A stretch of DNA of 64,000 nucleotides from Aquimarina sp. MAR_2010_214 (GTDB lineage: Bacteria > Bacteroidota > Bacteroidia > Flavobacteriales > Flavobacteriaceae): contig NZ_PJMS01000001.1 of the NCBI RefSeq assembly GCF_002846555.1, forward strand, positions 4,386,501 through 4,450,500, written 5' to 3'. Below the pieces are notes generated by a model, which did no database searches, was not told the origin of the DNA, and saw only the letters and a program-made list of their open reading frames with translations. Every line of letters begins with the position of its first letter. Position 1 is the stretch's first letter. Positions 26,901 through 38,900 of the stretch are shown here, in pieces. The translations under genes were made by a program, and so were the position numbers.

Positions 26901-29900
26901 ATTGCCAGAACTGTCTGTTACCGTCCAGGTTACTGTGGTATCTCCTAATGGGAAGATGGTTGGTGCATCGTTGGTGGTACTGGCTACTGCACAGTTATCT
27001 CCGGTAGTTGGTGTTCCTAAAGCAACACTACTCGCGGTACATAAACCAGCATCTACATTGACATTTACTGTAGCCGGACATGTGATCGTTGGATCAATGT
27101 TATCGGTTACGGTTACCGTTTGAGTACAGGTCGCTGTATTTCCAGAACTGTCCGTTACTGTCCAGGTGACTGTGGTATCTCCTAATGGGAAGATGGTTGG
27201 TGCATCGTTGGTTGTACTGGCTACTGCACAATTATCTCCGGTAGTCGGGGTGCCTAAAGCAACACTACTTGCAGTACATAAACCAGCATCTACATTGACA
27301 TTTACTGTAGCCGGACATGTGATTGTTGGATCAATGTTATCGGTTACTGTTACCGTTTGAGTACAGGTCGCTGTATTACCAGAACTATCCGTTACCGTCC
27401 AGGTCACTGTGGTATCTCCTAATGGGAAGATGGTTGGTGCATCGTTGGTGGTACTGGCTACTGCACAGTTATCTCCGGTAGTTGGTGTTCCTAAAGCAAC
27501 ACTACTCGCGGTACATAAACCAGCATCTACATTGACATTTACTGTAGCCGGACATGTGATTGTTGGATCAATGTTATCGGTTACTGTTACCGTCTGAGTA
27601 CAGGTCGCTGTATTTCCAGAACTGTCGGTTACCGTCCAGGTCACTGTGGTATCTCCTAATGGGAAGATGGTTGGTGCATTGTTGGTCGTACTGGCTACTG
27701 CACAGTTATCTCCGGTAGTTGGTGTTCCTAGAGCCACACTACTCGCGGTACATAAACCAGCATCAACATTGACATTTACTGTGGCTGGGCAACTGATTGT
27801 TGGATCAATGTTATCGGTTACTGTTACCGTTTGAGTACAGGTCGCTGTATTGCCAGAACTATCTGTTACCGTCCAGGTCACTGTGGTATCTCCTAATGGG
27901 AAGATGGTTGGTGCATCGTTAGTCGTACTGGCTACTGCACAGTTATCTCCGGTAGTTGGTGTTCCTAGAGCAACACTACTGGCTGTACATAAACCGGCAT
28001 CAACATTTACATTTACTGTAGCTGGACATGTGATTGTTGGATCAATGTTATCGGTTACTGTTACCGTCTGAGTACAGGTCGCTGTATTTCCAGAACTGTC
28101 GGTTACCGTCCAGGTCACTGTGGTATCTCCTAATGGGAAGATGGTTGGTGCATCGTTGGTGGTACTGGCTACTGCACAGTTATCTCCGGTAGTTGGTGTT
28201 CCTAAAGCAACACTACTCGCGGTACATAAACCAGCATCTACATTGACATTTACTGTAGCCGGACATGTGATTGTTGGATCAATGTTATCGGTTACTGTTA
28301 CCGTCTGAGTACAGGTCGCTGTATTTCCAGAACTGTCGGTTACCGTCCAGGTCACTGTGGTATCTCCTAATGGGAAGATGGTTGGTGCATTGTTGGTCGT
28401 ACTGGCTACTGCACAGTTATCTCCGGTAGTCGGGGTACCTAAAGCCACACTACTGGCTGTACATAAACCAGCATCAACATTGACATTTACTGTGGCTGGA
28501 CATGTGATCGTTGGATCAATGTTATCGGTTACTGTTACCGTCTGAGTACAGGTCGCTGTATTTCCAGAACTATCGGTTACCGTCCAGGTCACTGTGGTAT
28601 CTCCTAATGGGAAGATGGTTGGTGCATCGTTGGTGGTACTGGCTACTGCACAGTTATCTCCGGTAGTTGGTGTTCCTAGAGCAACACTACTGGCTGTACA
28701 TAAACCGGCATCTACATTTACATTTACTGTAGCTGGACATGTGATCGTTGGATCAATGTTATCGGTTACTGTTACCGTCTGAGTACAGGTCGCTGTATTT
28801 CCAGAACTATCGGTTACCGTCCAGGTCACTGTGGTATCTCCTAATGGGAAGATGGTTGGTGCATCGTTGGTCGTACTGGCTACTGCACAATTATCTCCGG
28901 TAGTCGGGGTACCTAAAGCAACACTACTGGCTGTACATAAACCGGCATCTACATTGACATTTACTGTAGCTGGACATGTGATCGTTGGATCAATGTTATC
29001 GGTTACTGTTACCGTTTGAGTACAGGTCGCTGTATTTCCAGAACTATCGGTTACTGTCCAGGTGACTGTGGTATCTCCTAATGGGAAGATGGTTGGTGCA
29101 TCGTTGGTCGTACTGGCTACTGCACAATTATCTCCGGTAGTCGGGGTACCTAAAGCCACACTACTCGCGGTACATAAACCAGCATCTACATTGACATTTA
29201 CTGTAGCCGGACATGTGATTGTTGGATCAATGTTATCGGTTACGGTTACCGTTTGAGTACAGGTTGCTGTATTTCCAGAACTATCGGTTACCGTCCAGGT
29301 CACTGTGGTATCTCCTAATGGGAAGATGGTTGGTGCATCGTTGGTGGTACTGGCTACTGCACAGTTATCTCCGGTAGTTGGTGTTCCTAAAGCAACACTA
29401 CTTGCGGTACATAAACCAGCATCTACATTTACATTTACTGTAGCCGGACATGTGATCGTTGGATCAATGTTATCGGTTACTGTTACCGTCTGAGTACAGG
29501 TCGCTGTATTTCCAGAACTATCCGTTACCGTCCAGGTGACTGTGGTATCTCCTAATGGGAAGATGGTTGGTGCATTGTTGGTGGTACTGGCTACTGCACA
29601 GTTATCTCCGGTAGTCGGAGTTCCTAAAGCAACACTACTGGCTGTACATAAACCAGCATCTACATTGACATTTACTGTGGCTGGACATGTGATTGTTGGA
29701 TCAATATTATCGGTTACTGTTACCGTCTGAGTACAGGTTGCTGTATTTCCAGAACTATCCGTTACTGTCCAGGTGACTGTCGTATCTCCTAATGGGAAGA
29801 TCGTTGGTGCATCGTTGGTGGTACTGGCTACTGCACAGTTATCTCCGGTAGTCGGAGTTCCTAAAGCAACACTACTCGCAGTACATAAACCAGCATCTAC

Positions 29901-32900
29901 ATTGACATTTACTGTGGCCGGACATGTGATTGTTGGATCAATATTATCGGTTACTGTTACCGTCTGGGTACAGGTCGCTGTATTTCCAGAACTATCCGTT
30001 ACTGTCCAGGTTACTGTCGTATCTCCTAATGAGAAGATCGTTGGTGCATTGTTGGTGGTACTGGCTACTGCACAGTTATCTCCGGTAGTCGGAGTTCCTA
30101 AAGCAACACTACTCGCAGTACATAAACCAGCATCTACATTGACATTTACTGTGGCCGGACATGTGATTGTTGGATCAATATTATCAGTTACTGTTACGGT
30201 CTGGGTACAGGTTGTTGTATTTCCAGAACTATCCGTTACCGTCCAGGTGACTGTGGTATCTCCTAATGGGAAGATCGTTGGTGCATCGTTGGTCGTACTG
30301 GCTACTGCACAGTTATCTCCCGTGGTTGGTGTACCTAAAGCAACACTACTCGCGGTACATAGTCCAGCATCAACATTTACATTTACTGTAGCTGGACATG
30401 TGATCGTTGGATCAATATTATCGGTTACTGTTACCGTCTGGGTACAGGTTGTTGTATTTCCAGAACTATCCGTTACTGTCCAGGTTACTGTCGTATCTCC
30501 TAATGGGAAGATCGTTGGTGCATCGTTGGTGGTACTGGCTACTGCACAGTTATCTCCGGTAGTCGGAGTTCCTAAAGCAACACTACTGGCTGTACATAAA
30601 CCAGCATCTACATTGACATTTACTGTGGCCGGACATGTGATTGTTGGATCAATATTATCAGTTACTGTTACGGTCTGGGTACAGGTCGCTGTATTTCCAG
30701 AACTATCGGTTACTGTCCAGGTTACTGTGGTGTTTCCTAATGGGAAGATCGTTGGTGCATTGTTAGTCGTACTCGCTACTGCACAGTTATCTCCCGTGGT
30801 TGGTGTGCCTAAAGCAACACTACTCGCAGTACATAAACCAGCGTCTACATTGACATTTACTGTGGCCGGACATGTGATTGTTGGATCAATATTATCAGTT
30901 ACTGTTACCGTCTGAGTACAAGTAGCTGTATTACCAGAACTATCCGTTACCGTCCAGGTTACTGTGGTATCTCCTAATGGGAAGATGGTTGGTGCATTGT
31001 TGGTGGTACTCGCCACTGCACAGTTATCTCCGGTAGTCGGAGTTCCTAAAGCAACACTACTGGCTGTACATAAACCGGCATCTACATTGACATTTACTGT
31101 AGCCGGACATGTGATTGTTGGATCAATATTATCAGTTACTGTTACGGTCTGAGTACAAGTAGCTGTATTTCCAGAACTATCGGTTACTGTCCAGGTTACT
31201 GTGGTATCTCCTAATGGGAAGATCGTTGGTGCATCGTTGGTGGTACTGGCTACTGCACAGTTATCTCCCGTGGTTGGTGTGCCTAAAGCAACACTACTGG
31301 CTGTACATAAACCAGCATCTACATTGACATTTACTGTAGCTGGACATGTGATCGTTGGATCAATATTATCGGTTACTGTTACCGTTTGTGTACAAGTAGC
31401 TGTATTTCCAGAACTATCCGTTACCGTCCAGGTGACTGTGGTGTTTCCTAATGGGAAGATCGTTGGTGCATCGTTGGTCGTACTGGCTACTGCACAGTTA
31501 TCTCCCGTAGTTGGTGTTCCTAAAGCAACACTACTGGCTGTACATAAACCAGCATCAACATTGACATTTACTGTAGCTGGACATGTGATCGTTGGATCAA
31601 TATTATCGGTTACTGTTACCGTCTGGGTACAGGTTGTTGTATTTCCAGAACTATCCGTTACTGTCCAGGTGACTGTCGTATCTCCTAATGGGAAGATCGT
31701 TGGTGCATTGTTGGTCGTACTGGCTACTGCACAGTTATCTCCCGTGGTTGGTGTACCTAAAGCAACACTACTGGCTGTACATAAACCAGCATCTACATTG
31801 ACATTTACTGTGGCTGGACATGTGATTGTTGGATCAATATTATCAGTTACTGTTACCGTCTGAGTACAGGTCGCTGTATTTCCAGAACTATCCGTTACTG
31901 TCCAGGTGACTGTGGTATCTCCTAATGGGAAGATCGTTGGTGCATCGTTGGTCGTACTGGCTACTGCACAGTTATCTCCCGTGGTTGGTGTACCTAAAGC
32001 AACACTACTGGCTGTACATAAACCAGCATCTACATTGACATTTACTGTGGCTGGACATGTGATTGTTGGATCAATATTATCAGTTACTGTTACCGTCTGA
32101 GTACAGGTCGCTGTATTTCCAGAACTATCCGTTACTGTCCAGGTGACTGTCGTATCTCCTAATGGGAAGATCGTTGGTGCATCGTTGGTCGTACTGGCTA
32201 CTGCACAGTTATCTCCCGTGGTTGGTGTACCTAAAGCAACACTACTGGCTGTACATAAACCAGCATCTACATTGACATTTACTGTGGCCGGACATGTGAT
32301 CGTTGGATCAATATTATCGGTTACTGTTACCGTCTGGGTACAGGTCGCTGTATTTCCAGAACTATCCGTGACTGTCCAGGTTACTGTGGTGTTTCCTAAT
32401 GGGAAGATCGTTGGTGCATTGTTGGTGGTACTGGCTACTGCACAGTTATCTCCGGTAGTCGGGGTGCCTAGAGCAACACTACTTGCAGTACATAAACCAG
32501 CGTCTACATTGACATTTACTGTGGCTGGACATGTGATTGTTGGATCAATATTATCAGTTACTGTTACGGTCTGAGTACAGGTCGCTGTATTTCCAGAACT
32601 ATCCGTTACCGTCCAGGTGACTGTGGTATCTCCTAATGGGAAGATGGTTGGTGCATTGTTGGTGGTACTGGCTACTGCACAGTTATCTCCCGTGATTGGT
32701 GTACCTAAAGCAACACTACTTGCAGTACATAAACCAGCGTCTACATTGACATTTACTGTGGCTGGACATGTGATTGTTGGATCAATATTATCGGTTACTG
32801 TTACCGTCTGAGTACAGGTTGTTGTATTTCCAGAACTATCGGTTACTGTCCAGGTCACTGTGGTGTTTCCTAATGGGAAGATGGTTGGTGCATCATTGGT

Positions 32901-35900
32901 CGTACTGGCTACTGCACAGTTATCTCCCGTAGTTGGAGTGCCTAAAGCCACACTACTGGCTGTACATAAACCAGCATCTACATTGACATTTACTGTGGCC
33001 GGACATGTGATTGTTGGATCAATATTATCGGTTACTGTTACCGTCTGGGTACAGGTCGCTGTATTTCCAGAACTATCCGTTACTGTCCAGGTTACTGTCG
33101 TATCTCCTAATGGGAAGATCGTTGGTGCATTGTTGGTGGTACTGGCTACTGCACAGTTATCTCCGGTAGTCGGAGTTCCTAAAGCAACACTACTGGCTGT
33201 ACATAAACCAGCGTCTACATTGACATTTACTGTGGCCGGACATGTGATCGTTGGATCAATATTATCGGTTACTGTTACCGTCTGGGTACAGGTCGCTGTA
33301 TTTCCAGAACTATCCGTTACTGTCCAGGTTACTGTCGTATCTCCTAATGGGAAGATCGTTGGTGCATTGTTGGTCGTACTGGCTACTGCACAGTTATCTC
33401 CCGTGGTTGGTGTACCTAAAGCAACACTACTGGCTGTACATAAACCAGCATCTACATTGACATTTACTGTGGCTGGACATGTGATTGTTGGATCAATATT
33501 ATCAGTTACTGTTACCGTCTGAGTACAGGTCGCTGTATTTCCAGAACTATCCGTTACTGTCCAGGTGACTGTCGTATCTCCTAATGGGAAAATCGTTGGT
33601 GCATCATTGGTGGTACTGGCTACTGCACAGTTATCTCCGGTAGTCGGGGTGCCTAGAGCAACACTACTGGCTGTACATAAACCAGCGTCTACATTGACAT
33701 TTACTGTAGCTGGACATGTGATTGTTGGATCAATATTATCGGTTACTGTTACCGTTTGTGTACAAGTAGCTGTATTACCAGAACTATCCGTGACTGTCCA
33801 GGTTACTGTGGTGTTTCCTAATGGGAAGATCGTTGGTGCATCATTGGTGGTACTGGCTACTGCACAGTTATCTCCCGTGGTTGGTGTGCCTAAAGCAACA
33901 CTACTCGCTGTACATAAACCAGCGTCTACATTGACATTTACTGTGGCCGGACATGTGATCGTTGGATCAATATTATCGGTTACTGTTACCGTCTGAGTAC
34001 AGGTCGTTGTATTTCCAGAACTATCCGTTACTGTCCAGGTGACTGTCGTATCTCCTAATGGGAAGATGGTTGGTGCATCGTTGGTCGTACTGGCTACTGC
34101 ACAGTTATCTCCGGTAGTCGGAGTTCCTAAAGCAACACTACTGGCTGTACATAAACCAGCATCTACATTGACATTTACTGTGGCCGGACATGTGATTGTT
34201 GGATCAATATTATCAGTTACTGTTACGGTCTGGGTACAGGTCGCTGTATTTCCAGAACTATCGGTTACTGTCCAGGTTACTGTGGTGTTTCCTAATGGGA
34301 AGATCGTTGGTGCATTGTTAGTCGTACTCGCTACTGCACAGTTATCTCCCGTGGTTGGTGTGCCTAAAGCAACACTACTCGCAGTACATAAACCAGCGTC
34401 TACATTGACATTTACTGTGGCCGGACATGTGATTGTTGGATTAGTAGTATCTTCAACAGTAAGAGTTACAGAAATTGAAGTTTCAGAAGTACACACATAT
34501 GTTGAGCTTGAAACAACAACGCGATATTGATTACCATTATCTGCTATCAAAGCATTTGTAATGTTTAATGTAGCCGTAGTTGTAGTACTATGAATTCCTG
34601 TATCTGTTAAATCATCCCAGGTGCTACCATTAAACAATTGCCATTGATAGGTATCTGCATTAGATGTCACAACAGTAAACGTTGTATTTGCACTTGGACA
34701 TATCGTCGAATCGGATGGTTGTGTCGTAATTGATGGAGCAACTCCGGCTGTAGTCACATTGATATTAGTACCTGTATACCCATCAGTTCCTGAAGTTACT
34801 ACTCCATTTCCGTCTACAGCAAGACCAGTACCAAAAGTACCGTTACCCAAGTATCCGTTAGTGTCACCATCGGTAAAACCTGCTTCAATAACATCATCAC
34901 ATCCATCTGCATCACTATCTAACTCTAAAAAATTATAATTACTATCCGAATCACTGTCCGCAACTGTATAATTTATGGTTCCGCTATTCTCACTTCCCGA
35001 TGCTTGAACAGCATCTGGTACTCCATCTCCACCAATAGCTCCAGATACAACTCCATTTACATGTGTTTGGTTATGCCCCGCTTCGACAGCATCATAAATT
35101 CCATCATTATCACTATCTAAATCCAAACGATCTACAATATTATCACCATCAGTATCTCTATCAAAACATAAGGCAAAAGAATTTGCTTTAAAAGCTAACC
35201 AGGAGTCATAAAGATTATCTCCGTTATCAGCAACTCCTATTTTAATTGTATTATTTCCTGCATTTAACACTGCAGAAAAAGTTATGGTAGAAGTAAAACC
35301 ATCTGCTTCAATATTAACGGCTGTAGGGTCAGTTTCATTATCAACATATGATCCGCTATCTACTGTATTATTTACGGTATCTATACTTAATTGTGCACCA
35401 GAAGGTGTTAATGCTAAATTGGTTCCGTTAATAAAAATTTTGGGAGCATCGTTTAGGCCAGAATTCACATAATCGTTATATTCTTCTGAAGCGAAAACAA
35501 ACTGACCTGAGATCACTGTTTCTGCGGGAATATTAACTACTATTTCAAGGCTGGCAACATCAAATTCTGCACTTCCTCCACCAAAATCGGCATCTTTACC
35601 TCCTCCGGCAGCACCAGTGCCATTAATCCCATCTCCTAATGCATTAGGGGAAGAGAATTGATTAGATAAATTATCATCTAATTCAAGAATATTACCTGAA
35701 GAAAAGATAATTCCTCTATCAAATCCAAGAAATGCATTTAAAGCTCCTCCACTACTTGTTACCCGATCACCGTCATTAAATGTTCCTATTTGCGCTACTG
35801 CTCCACTACCTTCATTGACTGTAGCTGATACCAAGGTAAGATCAGAATTAGGAGCAAATAATAAGTTAGCTAAGGTAGTAGCATTATTTTGTGCTGTAAT

Positions 35901-38900
35901 TTCAAAAGTTGTATTTGCATCATCTACCAATTCAACTCCAAATGTTCCTCCTCCCAGATCACATTCATCTCTATCCAGAATTCCGTCATTATCATCATCT
36001 AAATCAACAGAATCCATAATACCATCACTATCTGAATTTACGGTTAAAACCCCAGGTCCGGCAGGATCAATAATTTGCCCATCTGAGACCGTATCATCAC
36101 CAAAAACACCATCTGTAAGATTATAGGAAGCCGTAGCAATTGTTCTCCCTCCTATTGTAGTTGTATTTAATGTAGTTGTAAAATCTTGATATATATCTGA
36201 TGCTCCTCCAGGTGTATTCGGACCATATTTACGATATGTAAAACCTGCTAAAGAATTAGTAATATGCCAATAATAGGTTACAGTTACATCATCTCCCGGT
36301 GTTATACAATCTAAAGTAAAGTCTACCAATCCATATGGGTAATGATGTGTTGCATCATTTGCAGCCAGCTCAGATTCTAAAACAGTGCTTATACTAGCGA
36401 TCTGAAAACAAACTCCAGTAGTTTCGATTGTTACATATCCTGTACCATCTGCTATTGGTATAGAGACTACATTTCCTTGTGAAGAATCTAATATTCCATC
36501 TCCATTTCCATCTCCTCCATTAGGTCCTTCATCTTCTACTGTTCCTACAATACCATCACCATCTTCACAACCGGTAGATACCGCATTATTTGTTACTGCG
36601 GCTACTACTCCTGTATTATATGCTGCTGCAACCACTAATCCATTAGAATTAACAGCACCTGTAGATACTGTTAGTGGTTCTGTAGCTGCATTCCATGGAT
36701 TATAAACACCTCCATTAGCGCCATCGGCATTCCAATCATTGTATGCTTCATTAGCGTCACTACAACCATCTGCATCACTATCTAAAGATTCAAAATCTGC
36801 ATCTCCAGCTGCATCTGTGTTTGTTATTGTATAATTAAGTACTCCGGATTCTGCAACCGTTTCTATACTATCGAAAAGCCCATTATTTCCTGATCCCGTA
36901 TCGGCTCCATTAATTCTTCCATTACTGGTAGCAAATCCATGACCTGATTCTATAGCATCGTAGATACCATCATTATCACTATCCAGATCATAAAAATCGG
37001 GGACTCCATCTCCATCGGTATCAAAAGCAGTTTCGACTGCTCCATCTGCATTCCCTGTTCCTGCATCGGCATCATTATCATCAAGATAAGCAAAGATATT
37101 ATCTGTATCTCCATCTGCAAAGGGATCAGATGGGGACTCATTTAAATTAGGAATCCCGTCATTATCTACATCCAGATCCCATGGATCTAAAACGAGATCG
37201 CCATCCAGATCAAAAGCAGAAGATGCGGTAGGGCAAGCAAATCCATCATTACTGGTTGTGGCAATTGTATTATTTAAAAGTGTTACAGAAGGTGTTGCTG
37301 TGGTATAATCGTTAACCAGATACATCCCTCCATTATTATAGGAAACATATAAGCGGTTTTCTGCATCAGTAAATGCAGCTCCAAAATTGGTTGCTGTAGG
37401 AGTTCCCAAACCTGAAACTTCTGTTTTAACAAGTGAAGTAAGATCCCAATTAATTAATCTATTATTGTTACTAACACCGTATAATTTTCCGTTGATAAAA
37501 ACTACATCATTAGTATTTTTATTTGTTCCTCCTGTAAAAGCAACCGTAACTACTGCAGGTGAACCTCCAGCCGGTAAGGTGGATAAATTTTCTATTTTAT
37601 CATAATGTTTTCCTCGATTAATCCATAGGTTATCACTATCATCTACGTCTCCGGATATACCGCCACCGCTCATATTAGTTAATGCTCCTAAATCCTGAAA
37701 AGCTCCATCCACTCCTATACGAAGTAAATGATTATTAATAGGGCTTGAACCTCCTCCTTTACCAATAGCATACACATAATTATCAATTCTATTATACCCT
37801 GTTGCGTTATATAATTGACTCACTGCAATGGGATCAGAATATTCTCCTGTTATGGCATCGTAACTTTTTAACTCTCCAGAGATAATTTGAAAAAAGTTTT
37901 GAGGGCAACTAAATGGAGTAAGCGAGCATGCTGCTGATACTACTCCACCATTAATATAATCTGCATTTGGAGTGGTATACCCATCTATTGCACTAGTCAC
38001 TACTCCGTCTTCATTAACGGTTACGACAATAGGCCCTAAAATGCCGTCACTACTTTCATCTGTAAAACCAGCCTCTCGTACATCACTACACGAATCTCCA
38101 TCACTATTTGTAGATTGAAAATTAGAATTTCCTACCGTATCTGTATCTGCTATTGTATAATTAATTATACCAGAATCTACTATAGTTTCCAGACCATCGA
38201 AAAGCCCATTTGTACCTGCTCCTGTATCCTGACCGGTAATCCTACCATTGGTATGTGGTAAACCATGTCCCGCTTCAACCACATCATAAATCCCGTCATT
38301 ATCACTATCAAGATCAAAAAAATCGGGAACTCCATCTCCATCGGTATCAAAAGCAGTTTCAATAACCCCATCTACATTACCTGTTGCTCCATCTGCATCA
38401 TCATCATCTAAATATGCAAAAACCATATCTCCATCTACATCAGCAAAAGGATCAGATGGAGATTCGTCTGTATTTGTTAAACCATCACCATCTACATCTA
38501 AATCTAAAGGATCTAATATATCATCACCATCCTGATCTATAGGTGAAGGTGCCGAGGGGCATGAAAACCCATCATTACTGGTTGTAGTAGCTGTAGAATT
38601 CAAAAATGATGATGTTGGTGTTCCTGTTGTATAATCATTAATCAAATACAATCCACCATCATTATACGATACATACAAACGATCCTTATCATCGGTAAAT
38701 GCCGCTCCAAAACCAAGAGTTGTAGTTGGGGTACTTAAACCTCCTACTACCGTTTTGATTGATGTATCCAGATCCCATATAACTAGCTCTGCAGTTTTAT
38801 TGACCCCATATAGTTTTCTATTAATATGAACAACATCATTAACTTCGCTAGTCGGACCGGTAAAAATAACTGTTATAACCGCAGGGGACCCTCCTATCGG

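Noticed and set aside
25291..34530. Many plus-strand ORFs of 62-380 codons with a repeated VVGVPKATLLAVHKPAS pattern
   Set aside because: They are the mirror of the 237-bp HYR units, with the same period and the same boundaries, and no signal, start context or domain of their own.
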